64,000 bases of DNA from Pseudoalteromonas sp. SMS1 (GCF_021530565.1 NZ_JAKGBI010000013.1:186001-250000); one strand, 5' to 3'; counted from the first letter of the stretch, positions 8,616 through 17,807 are shown. Program-made: numbers and translations. The notes: a model not told the origin generated them from the sequence alone.

Positions 8616-8798
8616 TTAAGATAAAAGTGTGACAAGAAATGATGATATGTCGAAGCCCAAGATAGTGACAAAAAGCAGTATGAAGAACAAAAGTAAAGCG
8701 ACCAAGCCAATGGAGTTAAAGCCATAGTTTTGATTATGGGCATGTTTAAATCTGTATAATTCAGATGAAATGTTTAAATTTAAACTATAACTGTCCAC
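8616..8798 (-). CDS. Possible small single-pass membrane protein
   Basis: An open frame of 60 codons beginning with GTG; the C-terminal half (GLVALLLFFILLFVTILGF) is a clear membrane segment. There is no ribosome-binding site or ATG, so this is only a weak candidate. It lies between the acyltransferase gene and the membrane protein at 8915. Confidence 0.25.
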   Translation of the reverse strand: MDSYSLNLNISSELYRFKHAHNQNYGFNSIGLVALLLFFILLFVTILGFDISSFLVTLLS

Positions 8799-8914
8799 TT
8801 TTATTTACATTAAAACTCTTGTCATGCAATCTTATCAGTCGATGCCTGTATATGTTTAAATTGGTTTTATATCATGTTACTGTTGAAAAATATCAGATAT
8901 TCACCTAAGTAAGC

Positions 8915-9274
8915 ATGAGTAATGTTCGGCATAGTCTATTAACCATACTTTTTATAGTCACTTTAATACCGCCAATGTTTTTACTGATTTTAGGAGTCAT
9001 TTTTACAGCCGGTGCACTGGTTCATAAAGAGGTCGTTAGTCTAGTATCATTAACGATTTGTCTTTTTGGTATTTTAGGGTTTAAAGCTTTATTTTTCCTA
9101 TTTAATAAAACAATAAAGCCTGAGTGGCATATGCCCTTATCGGTTCAAAGAATACGAGTTTATTTATTGTTAGGTATAATTGCCTTTGCCCCCGTGCCGT
9201 TTTTTATTTCAAACATACTGGGTTTGTGGCATAGTCTAATATGTATTTTACCATTAATTTTTGTTTTTATTTAG
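8915..9274 (+). CDS. Hypothetical membrane protein, four predicted segments
   Basis: This encodes 119 residues with four hydrophobic segments (about 8-32, 40-62, 79-100 and 103-119) separated by a short basic loop (KTIKPEWHMPLSVQRIRVY). No family is recognised. The ribosome-binding site is weak. The gene stands alone, followed by a diverged copy of the dispersed repeat. Confidence 0.6.
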   Translation: MSNVRHSLLTILFIVTLIPPMFLLILGVIFTAGALVHKEVVSLVSLTICLFGILGFKALFFLFNKTIKPEWHMPLSVQRIRVYLLLGIIAFAPVPFFISNILGLWHSLICILPLIFVFI

Positions 9275-9308
9275 TTTATCTAAATCGTATGGTATTACAA
9301 AAAAACGT

Positions 9309-9345
9309 ATCAATGGGTCGTTATCAATGGGACAAAGTAGTTGAT
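9309..9345. repeat. Short dispersed repeat, diverged copy 3
   Basis: ATCAATGGG at 9309-9317 is followed by ATCAATGGGACAAAGTAG plus TTGAT at 9323-9345, matching the copies at 4473 and 6157 with a few changes and keeping the ATCAAT/TTGAT ends. The surrounding 9275-9571 region shows no gene. Confidence 0.45.
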
Positions 9346-9571
9346 TTGTTTGAGTATAAGTCAATTCGATAGGATTTAAATTTAAGTTATTGTGTATCAA
9401 CGCCGATATCACAGGTCTTCTTAATTAATTACTTTGACTTAAACGCCAAGATAAACCTGCTCAAAATCTGGGACACTTTAGCGTGCTGTGTTGATGAACA
9501 ACAAACGCTCAACGAGTGATTAGACCCATTCACAAATAGAACCCATTTAATTGAAACACATTTAGATGACT

Positions 9572-10846
9572 TTAACCTGCTACTATATGCGGGTTGAAGT
9601 TTATGCAAACTGTACAGCCACCTTGATCATTGTTTTGCATAGAGAAGTGCCAATCAAAGCGTTGGCAAAAGTCTTCGACGATGAGTAAGCCGAGCCCATG
9701 TCCTTGTGGATCATGAGAACCATCGAAACCGCAACCACTGTCGATAACCTTGAGCACCGAGTCGCTCATGTAAACCTCTATATGGCCCGACTCGGTAGCT
9801 GCGATGGCGTTTCTTATTAAATTGTTTAATACGATCGCTATCACGGGTGGACTAGCTTGAACGGTAGGCATACCGTCTATTGTACATTTCAAATCGAGCC
9901 GCTTTTCTTTGGCTAGGGATTGGTTTGATGAAATGATGCTGTCCAACTCTGTTGTGCTTACACGCCTTATCGGTTCGTTATGTTTTTCTCGTTCGTAACG
10001 CACCAGTGAAAGAAGGGCATCGGTCATGGTCGACATTTGTTTGCTCGCCTCCTGCACTCTGATCATTTGTCGCGATATAAAGCTATCTTCACTTGCTCTA
10101 AGAAGTAACTTCGAAGCGCCTTTAATGACTGTGAGAGGCGTTCTAAGTTCGTGGCTTGCATACCTAGCGAAAGATTGCTCTCGTTTAATTAGGTCATTCA
10201 CGCGCGTCCTATACGCATTTAATCCTGTCGCAAGCGTTTGGAATTCATTGGCTGCGTCATTGGGTAAGGTAAAACTCGCGCTGGGGTCATTTTTATCTAG
10301 TTGAGTTTTAAGCGCATTGACAGGCTCTATTAAACGCTGAGACAACTTCATTAACAGTTTGGCGAAAATGAAAACAAGCACCACCACAAAGGTAAGGTTA
10401 ATGGCAATCACGGTGATAAATTCATCGTAACTAATTTCTACTTCATCTACATAAGTGAGTAAAACAATCGGTTTTTCAAGACCATTTTGAGTAAACGTGC
10501 TCAAGTAAACCATTTGAGAACCGTCTTCAATATGCACTTCATCCAAAAAGTGACGTTTTCCGATGAGGTAGGGCTGGTATATTTTCGGTACTAGTGAAAT
10601 ATCGTTATAAGCAGTGGTAAGTAGATCGAGCTGAATGACACTGACCTCTGGATTAGAGTGGAAATAATGAATAGCTTCTTTTTTATCAATGAGTATCCGC
10701 CTTTCTCCCATTCTATCTTCTGCCCAATGCAAAGTTAACGTGATAAGCGTAAAGCAAAACAAGCCGATGATCGTTGAAACCGCCGCAAAAAAAAGAGCAA
10801 GGCGGCCTGTCATACTATGTGTATTACCAAGGTATCGTCGAATCAT
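9572..10846 (-). CDS. Sensor histidine kinase of a two-component system
   Basis: This encodes 424 residues from the ATG at 10846, chosen because it directly follows the response-regulator stop and has GGAG 9 nt upstream; a GTG- or ATG-type start at 10870 would overlap the regulator. Domains in order: membrane segment about 14-36, periplasmic domain about 40-135, second membrane segment about 140-162, HAMP-like linker, HisKA with phospho-acceptor FARYASHELRTPLTVIKG, and HATPase_c with an N box (NNLIRNAIAAT) and G boxes (DSGCGF, GHGLGLLIVEDF). It pairs with the OmpR-type regulator. The layout beside envelope glycosyltransferases suggests it senses envelope or cation stress, as PmrB or PhoQ do; this is inference. 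Confidence 0.92.
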   Translation of the reverse strand: MIRRYLGNTHSMTGRLALFFAAVSTIIGLFCFTLITLTLHWAEDRMGERRILIDKKEAIHYFHSNPEVSVIQLDLLTTAYNDISLVPKIYQPYLIGKRHFLDEVHIEDGSQMVYLSTFTQNGLEKPIVLLTYVDEVEISYDEFITVIAINLTFVVVLVFIFAKLLMKLSQRLIEPVNALKTQLDKNDPSASFTLPNDAANEFQTLATGLNAYRTRVNDLIKREQSFARYASHELRTPLTVIKGASKLLLRASEDSFISRQMIRVQEASKQMSTMTDALLSLVRYEREKHNEPIRRVSTTELDSIISSNQSLAKEKRLDLKCTIDGMPTVQASPPVIAIVLNNLIRNAIAATESGHIEVYMSDSVLKVIDSGCGFDGSHDPQGHGLGLLIVEDFCQRFDWHFSMQNNDQGGCTVCINFNPHIVAG

Positions 10847-10847
10847 G

Positions 10848-11519
10848 CTAGGGCTCCAAACGAAATCCAACTTTAGGCACCGTGACTAAAACTGGGTGTT
10901 CAAAGGGTTTATCTAATTGAGTTCTTAGTTGATAAATATGACTGCGCAGCACATCATTGTTTGGCTCGTTCTCATGCCAAAGTTGATATGCGATTTCTTC
11001 TCTTGTTAACACTTCAGGGGCTTTTTTTAACAGTAGCTCTAAAATTGTATAGGTCGTAGGATTGAGCGCTAATAGTCGATTTTGCCTGTAGGCTTGGCGT
11101 GTCTTTTGGTCAATATATACCTCACCAAAACAGAGTTTTTGGCTTGAAAATTCTGCATTACTTCGGCGTATGAGTGCTTGCATACGCGCTTCTAGAATAT
11201 CCAAATCGAATGGCTTGGTGAGGTAATCATCTGCACCGTGTTCAAATCCTTGTAAAATATCTTCTCGCCCATCTAAGGCTGTGAGCATTAATATGGGGGT
11301 GGTGTTACCGGATTCTCTCAGTTTATTGCAAATTAATAATCCACTCATGCGCGGTAGCATTAAGTCTAAAAGAATAATATCAAAGGTATGCTCGCTAGCG
11401 AGTTTTAAGCCTAACTCTCCGTTGTCTGCATAATCAATCTCCATACCGAGCGACTCAAAATAGTCAAACAATATGCCTGCAATTTCACGATTATCTTCAA
11501 CGATTAGTAACCTTTTCAA
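10848..11519 (-). CDS. OmpR-family response regulator
   Basis: This encodes 223 residues. The receiver domain (1-115) has acidic pocket Glu8-Asp9, phospho-acceptor Asp52 (DIILLDLMLPRMSG), Thr in MLTALDGRE and Lys in YLTKPFDLDI. The C-terminal winged helix (about 130-223) ends in LRTQLDKPFEHPVLVTVPKVGFRL. I chose the TTG at 11519 because GGAGG lies about 7 nt upstream. The in-frame ATG at 11543 is poorer because that Shine-Dalgarno would lie inside the reading frame. It forms an operon with the kinase (1-nt gap) and diverges from the glycosyltransferase operon across about 125 bp, so that operon is the obvious target. Confidence 0.93.
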   Translation of the reverse strand: MKRLLIVEDNREIAGILFDYFESLGMEIDYADNGELGLKLASEHTFDIILLDLMLPRMSGLLICNKLRESGNTTPILMLTALDGREDILQGFEHGADDYLTKPFDLDILEARMQALIRRSNAEFSSQKLCFGEVYIDQKTRQAYRQNRLLALNPTTYTILELLLKKAPEVLTREEIAYQLWHENEPNNDVLRSHIYQLRTQLDKPFEHPVLVTVPKVGFRLEP

Positions 11520-11644
11520 GCGAACCCTCCTGCAATAAACCATTTATATTATGCACAATTGATGTGAAAAAAATGTCGACGACAACTCTTTCACTATGTT
11601 CCGTGTAGGCTAATTCTGCCTTTTAACGATACGGATACATACGT

Positions 11645-12679
11645 ATGTCTTTTTCCAATACAACGATAAATATAAGCGCTTTAAATGAACACCGAGATAT
11701 TGGACCCACTTTATCAGTTGTCGTTCCTTTTTATAACGAGTCTGAAGTACTCGCAGAATTTCATCAACGACTCAGTTGGGTGCTTTCTCAAATCAGTGGA
11801 ACAACAGAAATTATCTACGTTGATGATGGGAGTGTTGATGGCAGTCAGGAGATTGTCAAAAGTTTTAGTGCGATTAACTGCACGATTAAGTGTATAGCGC
11901 TCAGTCGTAATTTTGGTAAAGAGAACGCAATGAGCGCGGGCCTTAAGCATGCACTAGGTCAGGCCGTCGTGATAATTGATGCCGATTTACAAGACCCACC
12001 AGAGCTTATCCCAAAAATGGTGTGCAAATGGCGCATGGGCTTTGATGTGGTCACTATGAAACGAACAAGCCGTGCTGGGGAGTCTTGGTTTAAGCGATTT
12101 TCTGCGGGGTGTTTTTATACATTGTTAAACAAGATGACCTCATTGAATGTGCCCGAAAATGTGGGAGATTTTCGACTAATGAGTGCAAAAGTCGTGAAGC
12201 ACATTAATGATTTGCCCGAGCGTACTCGCTATATGAAAGGGATTTTTGCATGGCCAGGGTTCAAACAAACAACGATTGAGTTTGAGCGCGATGCTCGTTA
12301 CCTAGGGCAAACAAAGTGGAATTACTTAAAACTGGTTGGTCTGGCTATGGACGGTATAACGTCATTTTCTATTCGACCTCTCAGAATAGCGACCATACTA
12401 GGTGCGATGGTTGCAAGCTCAGCTTTTATTTATGGCTTATTTATAATCACAAAAACAATGGTTTATGGAGAAGCTGTGACTGGTTATCCATCAACGATGG
12501 TCGTCCAGCTGGCACTTGGCGGTATCCAGCTATTGTCCATCGGTTTATTGGGCGAATACATTGGAAGAATTTTTGTTGAAGTCAAACAAAGGCCGCTTTA
12601 CCTCATCGCAGACATACACGAGTGCAAGCAATCTGAAATTAAGCATGAAAATTTGGCATCAATAAGAGAGAACGTTTAG
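11645..12679 (+). CDS. GT2 polyprenyl-phosphate glycosyltransferase (GtrB/ArnC/DPM1 type)
   Basis: This encodes 344 residues that transfer a sugar from a nucleotide donor to undecaprenyl phosphate at the inner membrane. The GT-A domain (about 20-240) shows LSVVVPFYNESEVL, EIIYVDDGSVDGS, ALSRNFGKENAMSAGLKHA and the metal-binding DADLQDPPELIP. Two C-terminal membrane segments (about 247-270 and 283-307) match GtrB and ArnC. The next gene starts at the base after its stop. Together with the ArnT-like enzyme and GtrA-like flippase downstream it makes a full set for adding a sugar to an envelope glycolipid. The divergent two-component system probably controls it. Confidence 0.92.
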   Translation: MSFSNTTINISALNEHRDIGPTLSVVVPFYNESEVLAEFHQRLSWVLSQISGTTEIIYVDDGSVDGSQEIVKSFSAINCTIKCIALSRNFGKENAMSAGLKHALGQAVVIIDADLQDPPELIPKMVCKWRMGFDVVTMKRTSRAGESWFKRFSAGCFYTLLNKMTSLNVPENVGDFRLMSAKVVKHINDLPERTRYMKGIFAWPGFKQTTIEFERDARYLGQTKWNYLKLVGLAMDGITSFSIRPLRIATILGAMVASSAFIYGLFIITKTMVYGEAVTGYPSTMVVQLALGGIQLLSIGLLGEYIGRIFVEVKQRPLYLIADIHECKQSEIKHENLASIRENV

Positions 12680-14095
12680 ATGACCGTTAAACAAATTCAC
12701 CTTTGGTTACTGTTGGCTTTCGCTCTGTTGCTTCGATTGATCTCTTTGGCGACTTATCCATTAATGGACACCACAGAGGCACGGTATGGTGAAATGGCGA
12801 GGTTAATGGTTGAAACTGGCAATTGGCTGACCCCCCAATTTGATTATGGCATCCCATTTTGGGGTAAGCCGCCACTATTTACTTGGATGAGCGCAACCGG
12901 AATCGAATTATTCGGACTTAATGAATTTGCCGTGCGTGTTCCCCACTGGTTGGCGGGTGTGTTAACCATTTGTTTGATTGGGCTACTTGCCAGAAAAACC
13001 AATAATAACGCTGTCGTTGCCGCAATTGTGGTTGCGACCTGCGGAATTTTTACGATTGCATCTGGTGCAGTAATGACAGATATGGCGCTGACGCTCGCAT
13101 TGACAATGGCCATGGTTGGGTTCTATTTGTGCTGGTTGCAAAAAGATGAGCGCGCTCAAATTTGGGGATATGTGGGCTTTTTCGGCTTAGCATGTGGATT
13201 GTTAGCGAAGGGGCCTGTCGCCTTGGTGATAATGGCAATTGCGGTTGTACCTTGGTTGATACTGCAACATGGGTTTGTTGGGGCGTTCAAACAATTGTGG
13301 TATCGATTTCCGATTTTACCCGGTTGTGTGCTTATGCTTACTGTCGCGATGCCTTGGTATGTCTTGGCTGAGCTAGCAACCCCTGGTTTTATTGATTACT
13401 TTATTGTCGGGGAGCACTTTAATCGTTTTGTGGTTAGCGGCTGGGAGGGAGATCTATACGGTAATGCGCATGATAGACCTCGAGGTACAATCTGGTTATT
13501 TTGGTTGCAATCGGCCTTACCTTGGTCACTGGTGCTCCCAGTATTGATCTGGAAAAAGCGAAGTAAAAAAACAGATATTGAAGGAGATAATACCGGTCTA
13601 TTTAGTTTTTTAATTTGCTGGCTATTGTCACCGCTTTTGTTGTTTACCTTGTCAGGAAACATTTTGCCAGCCTACGTTTTACCTGGGGTGCCTGCAATTG
13701 GTGTATTAATAGCGATGTTAGTTACGCAAAAAGACTTTAAATGGCTATGGGGAGCCTCTGCTATCATTCCGGTGATATTAATGATTGCTTTGTTGGTGCT
13801 CAACATGGGCAAAGCAGACAGTCGAAGCGACAGGGTGATTTTTCAAAAAGTTACATCTCAACTACCTATATTTTATATTGGCAAACGCCCGTTCTCTGGC
13901 CAGTTTTATAGTCAAGGACAAGCTAAATTGCTAAAAGATGTCAAAGTACTTTCTGCATTGAGTCAGTATCATCTCATTGGTCAACCTGAGCAGGTGAAAG
14001 CGTTCGTCGTACAGAATTCGCTAAGTTGTGAGGTGGATCATCAGTCGCCATCGGGCCGAGCACTGTTCACTTGTACTGCCACACCGAGTAAGTAA
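12680..14095 (+). CDS. ArnT/PMT-like (GT39/GT83) lipid-linked sugar transferase
   Basis: This encodes 471 residues, an integral membrane glycosyltransferase with about ten hydrophobic segments. It carries the family's periplasmic acidic motif near the N-terminus (LMDTTEARYGEMARLMVETG), where the Asp/Glu residues bind the polyprenyl-phosphate donor, followed by PFWGKPPLFTWMSATGIELF. Such enzymes move a sugar from undecaprenyl phosphate to lipid A or another envelope acceptor at the outer face of the inner membrane. It directly follows the GT2 gene and precedes gtrA with a 1-nt gap. It is shorter than E. coli ArnT (about 550 residues), so the acceptor may differ. Confidence 0.88.
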   Translation: MTVKQIHLWLLLAFALLLRLISLATYPLMDTTEARYGEMARLMVETGNWLTPQFDYGIPFWGKPPLFTWMSATGIELFGLNEFAVRVPHWLAGVLTICLIGLLARKTNNNAVVAAIVVATCGIFTIASGAVMTDMALTLALTMAMVGFYLCWLQKDERAQIWGYVGFFGLACGLLAKGPVALVIMAIAVVPWLILQHGFVGAFKQLWYRFPILPGCVLMLTVAMPWYVLAELATPGFIDYFIVGEHFNRFVVSGWEGDLYGNAHDRPRGTIWLFWLQSALPWSLVLPVLIWKKRSKKTDIEGDNTGLFSFLICWLLSPLLLFTLSGNILPAYVLPGVPAIGVLIAMLVTQKDFKWLWGASAIIPVILMIALLVLNMGKADSRSDRVIFQKVTSQLPIFYIGKRPFSGQFYSQGQAKLLKDVKVLSALSQYHLIGQPEQVKAFVVQNSLSCEVDHQSPSGRALFTCTATPSK

Positions 14096-14096
14096 C

Positions 14097-14486
14097 ATGA
14101 GACAGGTGCTAAAATTTGCCCTCGTAGGCACAACTGGGTTTGCTGTAGATGTATCGATATTTACAGTTCTAACCCTCGGGTTGTCGTTACCAATAGAATG
14201 GGCGAGGGTGCTTGCTTTTTTGGTGGCGGCGTTGGTTACGTGGTTTGGAAATCGACATTTTACTTTTGGTAGTGCCAAGACCAATTATTTTGCATCTGAA
14301 TGTCGACGGAGTTTAATCGTGTCCTGTATTACAGGGCTTATTAATATAACCATATTTAAAGGGATGACACTTTACTCGGCGGAGCATCTATTTGTTTACG
14401 TCGCTTTTATTTGTGGTGTGTTGGCTGGCATGATTTTTAACTATCTATTGAGTGCGTGGTGGGTGTTTAACCTAAAATCAGCGTAA
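14097..14486 (+). CDS. GtrA-family membrane protein (putative flippase)
   Basis: This encodes 129 residues with four membrane segments, matching the GtrA family: LKFALVGTTGFAVDVSIF at the start, WFGNRHFTFG in the middle and FNYLLSAWWVF at the end. GtrA proteins are thought to flip undecaprenyl-phosphate sugars across the inner membrane, fitting between the GT2 and ArnT-like enzymes. The ATG at 14097 is 1 nt after the ArnT-like stop; an in-frame ATG at 14028 would overlap that gene by 68 nt and add residues foreign to the family. It is the last gene of the operon. Confidence 0.9.
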   Translation: MRQVLKFALVGTTGFAVDVSIFTVLTLGLSLPIEWARVLAFLVAALVTWFGNRHFTFGSAKTNYFASECRRSLIVSCITGLINITIFKGMTLYSAEHLFVYVAFICGVLAGMIFNYLLSAWWVFNLKSA

Positions 14487-14535
14487 TGCGGATTACATAA
14501 GTGGAACAGACACAGGTAGGTAAATGTGAGAAATA

Positions 14536-14563
14536 AAAATGCTGCCACGAAGGACAGCATTTT
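14536..14563. terminator. Terminator between convergent gtrA and TonB receptor genes
   Basis: AAAATGCTG and CAGCATTTT form a 9-bp stem with a 10-nt loop and A/T tails on both sides, so it can serve both converging genes. Confidence 0.8.
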
Positions 14564-14588
14564 GGTCTCTATAAAAGAAAGGAACTGT

Positions 14589-17129
14589 TTAGAAGTAAGC
14601 TCTAATTCCAAGCTTTAAGTTACGCCCAGGGAGAGGCGCCTGATCTTTGATGAACGAGCTATGTACAAAGCCAAGTTCATCCGTCAGGTTTTCTAGATTC
14701 ATGTAGCCAACCATGTCGATACCTTGTAAATCAAAGTCATAGCTTAGGCTGGCGTCGACCAATGTGTAGCCTTTTGTAACTGTCTCATAAGACGTGATCT
14801 TATCTTGCTCAAGATAACGTGTAATCGTCATGTCAGCTTTAAACGGACCATTTTCGTACGCGTAGTTAATCCCAAGTTTGTTGCTTGGAATACGCGGTAG
14901 GTTTTGGCCATTGTCTAATTTAGCGCGTAAATGATCACCAAATACTTTTACGCGATTCACGTCGTTAATTTGATAATGCACATCAAACTCTAAACCAAAT
15001 AACTTTGCATCTTGGCTAACATATTGATAAACATCACGTGCACCTTCATGCTCGTGGTCAGCCACTTCTAGACCATGCTCAGACGTAAAGAAGTAATTTG
15101 TCTTTTCCTGATAGTAGAAGTTTGAAATATCATTGTGGAAGACGTTAACAGTGTAACCAAAATCACCGATGAAACGGCGGTAGCTAATGTCTAAATTAGT
15201 CGATGTTTCTTTTTCAAGGTCAGTCGGCTCAAAATGGATCTCTGTGCCTTCAATTTCGTAACCAAGACCTAACTCATACGTGCTGGTTGCGATGTGTAGG
15301 CCATTAGACAATAGTTCTGCGGTTAATGGCGCACGCTCTGAACGAGATAGGCTAATCGCCACGTTCTCACCCGGTGCGTAATTATAAACGCCACCGATTG
15401 ACGCGCTGATATTGGTCATTTCTAGCGTGTAGTCTGAGATTTGTGTGGTCTTGACCATGTCTTCATCATGACCGTGGTCATGATCATGATCGTCATGGCC
15501 ATGTTCGTCGTGATCGTCATCGTGACCGGTGTGTGTTTCTGTAATACGACTTGAAAGTTCGAAGTCTTCAACGCGAGCACCAAGCTCTAGTGTAAAGTCA
15601 CCAAACTCTTTCTCTTCTAAGATATAGAAAGCATGTGTTGTTGTCGTAGTTGCAGGGGTGAAGGCTTCAGCACCTTGCGCTTCATAATCACTATCGGAGT
15701 AGTGGTAACCGAAGATGCCGTGCCAGCCACCGATACGGTGTTCAAAGTTAGTACGAAGTTCCGTTGTCTTGTTCTTGAATACTGTGCCAACTGCACCACC
15801 TTCAATTTCAGCGTGCTCATAATCAGTGTAACCAGCACGTACTTGAACAGACTCTAACCAGTTATTGTGTAGCGCATAGTTGAATAGTGCTTGCCATCTG
15901 TCTTGTTTAACACGTGCGAATACATTGTGGTTTTCATCCGCGTGATCGTGTGCATCATCTTCACCATGATCTTCGTCGTGGCCATGGTCGTGTTCGTCGT
16001 CGTGTCCATGCTCGTCATGATCATGTCCGTGATCGTGGCTATGTGCCGGGATCCCGTAGTCAGACTCAATGCGGCCGAATGAAATACCTGCTGTAATATG
16101 GTCAGATACGTAACTTGTGCCGATGTTAAAGACTTCAGAATCGATGTAAGTGTTATCTACTTTTTCAGCGTATTCTGCAGCATGCTCTTCTTCACCTGCA
16201 TGCTCTTCACCTTCGTGTTCATGATCATGGTCGTCGTCATGGCCATGCTCATCTTCGTGGTGTTCGTCATGGTCTCCAGGTAGTTTAAAGCTGGGTGTTT
16301 CGTAGTCATCACCTTGACGCTTCACACCGTCAAAGTGGAAATTAAAGCCTTCATGACCTGTTTCAAACAACACGGCATACGTGTTTGTGTTTGAGTTAGT
16401 ATCGTGGCTATAGTTAACAGCACCTTGCGGCCCTTCGATAACGTCAGTCGGGATACGGTTATCAACCACGTTTACGACACCACCGATTGCGCCAGCGCCA
16501 TACAGCAGGGTTGCTGGGCCGCGAAGGATTTCGATTTGTTCCGCGCCAAGAGCATCGTTTGTTGTTGCATGGTCAGGACCAACGCGAGACGCATCGCTGC
16601 TGTCTAGACCGTTTTGTGTGATCTTAACGCGAGGGCCATCCAAACCACGGATAATCGGGCTGGAAGATACTGGGCCGAAGTAGCTCGCATTGATACCAGG
16701 CAAACCTTTCAGTGTTTCACCAAGTGTTGGCTTTGCTGAATTTTTAAGTGTATCACCACTTACAACGGTCACTGGTGATGCCATTTCCATGTTGCTTTTG
16801 TGTAATGCTGATGCGTACACAACAATACTCTCAACAGAACTTGGCGTAAGGGTAACGGTGACAAAAGGAGAGTCAGGTTTAACGTCTAAGCGCTGATCAA
16901 TAAAGTTATTTTTTGAAACATGTAACTGTGAAGCTGCGTCAACTTCGATTGTAAAGTTGCCTTCAGCATCCGTTTTAATTGTTTGTGATTTGCCGTGCAG
17001 GTGAACATTTGCATTGCTAAGAGGTAGGTTGTTGCTATCAACAACTTGTCCTTTTAACTCGCCAGCATATGCCGACGTTGACAGCATTACTGCGCTGACA
17101 CTCAGTGAGATCAAAGATTGTTTAAACAT
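14589..17129 (-). CDS. Histidine-rich TonB-dependent outer-membrane receptor, probable zinc uptake (ZnuD-like)
   Basis: This encodes 846 residues. The signal peptide is MFKQSLISLSVSAVMLSTSAYA; then a carboxypeptidase-regulatory-like domain (about 23-100), a TonB plug (about 115-230, with GLPGINASYFGPVSSSPIIR) and a beta-barrel ending in a C-terminal aromatic (GIRAYF). Three long runs rich in His, Asp and Glu sit in predicted extracellular loops at about residues 280-310, 355-400 and 530-565, as in the zinc receptor ZnuD. Two Zur-box-like palindromes lie upstream, so zinc limitation probably induces it. I chose the ATG at 17129 because the signal peptide starts there; one at 17186 would add 19 residues and engulf an operator. 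Confidence 0.93.
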   Translation of the reverse strand: MFKQSLISLSVSAVMLSTSAYAGELKGQVVDSNNLPLSNANVHLHGKSQTIKTDAEGNFTIEVDAASQLHVSKNNFIDQRLDVKPDSPFVTVTLTPSSVESIVVYASALHKSNMEMASPVTVVSGDTLKNSAKPTLGETLKGLPGINASYFGPVSSSPIIRGLDGPRVKITQNGLDSSDASRVGPDHATTNDALGAEQIEILRGPATLLYGAGAIGGVVNVVDNRIPTDVIEGPQGAVNYSHDTNSNTNTYAVLFETGHEGFNFHFDGVKRQGDDYETPSFKLPGDHDEHHEDEHGHDDDHDHEHEGEEHAGEEEHAAEYAEKVDNTYIDSEVFNIGTSYVSDHITAGISFGRIESDYGIPAHSHDHGHDHDEHGHDDEHDHGHDEDHGEDDAHDHADENHNVFARVKQDRWQALFNYALHNNWLESVQVRAGYTDYEHAEIEGGAVGTVFKNKTTELRTNFEHRIGGWHGIFGYHYSDSDYEAQGAEAFTPATTTTTHAFYILEEKEFGDFTLELGARVEDFELSSRITETHTGHDDDHDEHGHDDHDHDHGHDEDMVKTTQISDYTLEMTNISASIGGVYNYAPGENVAISLSRSERAPLTAELLSNGLHIATSTYELGLGYEIEGTEIHFEPTDLEKETSTNLDISYRRFIGDFGYTVNVFHNDISNFYYQEKTNYFFTSEHGLEVADHEHEGARDVYQYVSQDAKLFGLEFDVHYQINDVNRVKVFGDHLRAKLDNGQNLPRIPSNKLGINYAYENGPFKADMTITRYLEQDKITSYETVTKGYTLVDASLSYDFDLQGIDMVGYMNLENLTDELGFVHSSFIKDQAPLPGRNLKLGIRAYF

Positions 17130-17166
17130 GTTATTACTTATTGATTGTGTTAGTGATTGTGAACTT

Positions 17167-17217
17167 GTAATAATATAACACTTCATTTTTTTAAAAACAA
17201 TGATGTTATACTATAAC
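17167..17217 (-). promoter_or_regulatory. Two Zur-box-like operators upstream of the TonB receptor
   Basis: GTTATACTATAAC at 17205-17217 is a perfect palindrome around one base and fits the gammaproteobacterial Zur core GTTATANTATAAC exactly. A second site at 17167-17179 reads GTTATATTATTAC on the minus strand, one mismatch from the core. Centres are 38 bp apart. Zur with zinc would repress the receptor gene; it could also reach the divergent yaeQ-like gene at 17283. Confidence 0.8.
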
Positions 17218-17282
17218 TTTATATTTGAATTATATGTGTCTGTTCCTATATTTTAACTAAAGTGTGTTAAGCAGAGTAAAGT

Positions 17283-17807
17283 ATGACAGGACCATTTGTA
17301 TTCAAAGTTAGGCTGACAATTGCTGATCTGTTTCATCAGGCAAATCACCTCGAAACGTTTACTACAGCATTACAAAAGGCGGAAACTCTTGAGCACTTTG
17401 TTTTAAAGCTCATTGGTTATTGCGCTTTGTCATACAGTGATAAAGTGCGCTGGTTAAGCAGCCGTGAGAAGTTTAGCCCTGACGTATGGCACGAAGATGA
17501 CAGCGGATTAATTGAAAATGCGCTGTTTGTTGGTCCTGCTGAATTAAATGACATTCAAAAGTATGCAAAACTCTACAATAAGACCATTCTATTCATTGTA
17601 CATGATGATGGTTGGTTTAATGCGTTAGAGCCGCATCTCATTGCATTACCAAACATTCGGATATTTTCAGTTAAGCAAATTTGGGTTGATGAGTTAGTAG
17701 CAGCATTAACACGTAGCTTGCATTGGGATGTGGTAATAGAAGAGGGTGCTATCGCAATAAGCAATGGCACCGATTATTTTCAAACAGAAGTACAAAAATT
17801 ACGTTAG
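17283..17807 (+). CDS. YaeQ-family protein
   Basis: This encodes 174 residues matching the YaeQ family along its length: VFKVRLTIADLFHQANH at the start, LEHFVLKLIGYCALSY, then ALFVGPAELNDIQKYAKLYNKTIL and a C-terminal LHWDVVIEEGAIAISNGTDYF. YaeQ has a PD-(D/E)XK nuclease-like fold and was linked by suppressor work to loss of RfaH, but its role is not settled. The gene starts 66 bp from the Zur-like box of the divergent receptor and its 3' end overlaps the convergent ferredoxin gene by 9 nt. Confidence 0.85.
   Translation: MTGPFVFKVRLTIADLFHQANHLETFTTALQKAETLEHFVLKLIGYCALSYSDKVRWLSSREKFSPDVWHEDDSGLIENALFVGPAELNDIQKYAKLYNKTILFIVHDDGWFNALEPHLIALPNIRIFSVKQIWVDELVAALTRSLHWDVVIEEGAIAISNGTDYFQTEVQKLR

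Noticed and set aside
15440..16290. Tandem-repeat or CRISPR-like appearance of GAC/CAT-rich DNA
   Set aside because: It is the His/Asp codon repetition of the TonB receptor loops; no constant repeats with unique spacers.
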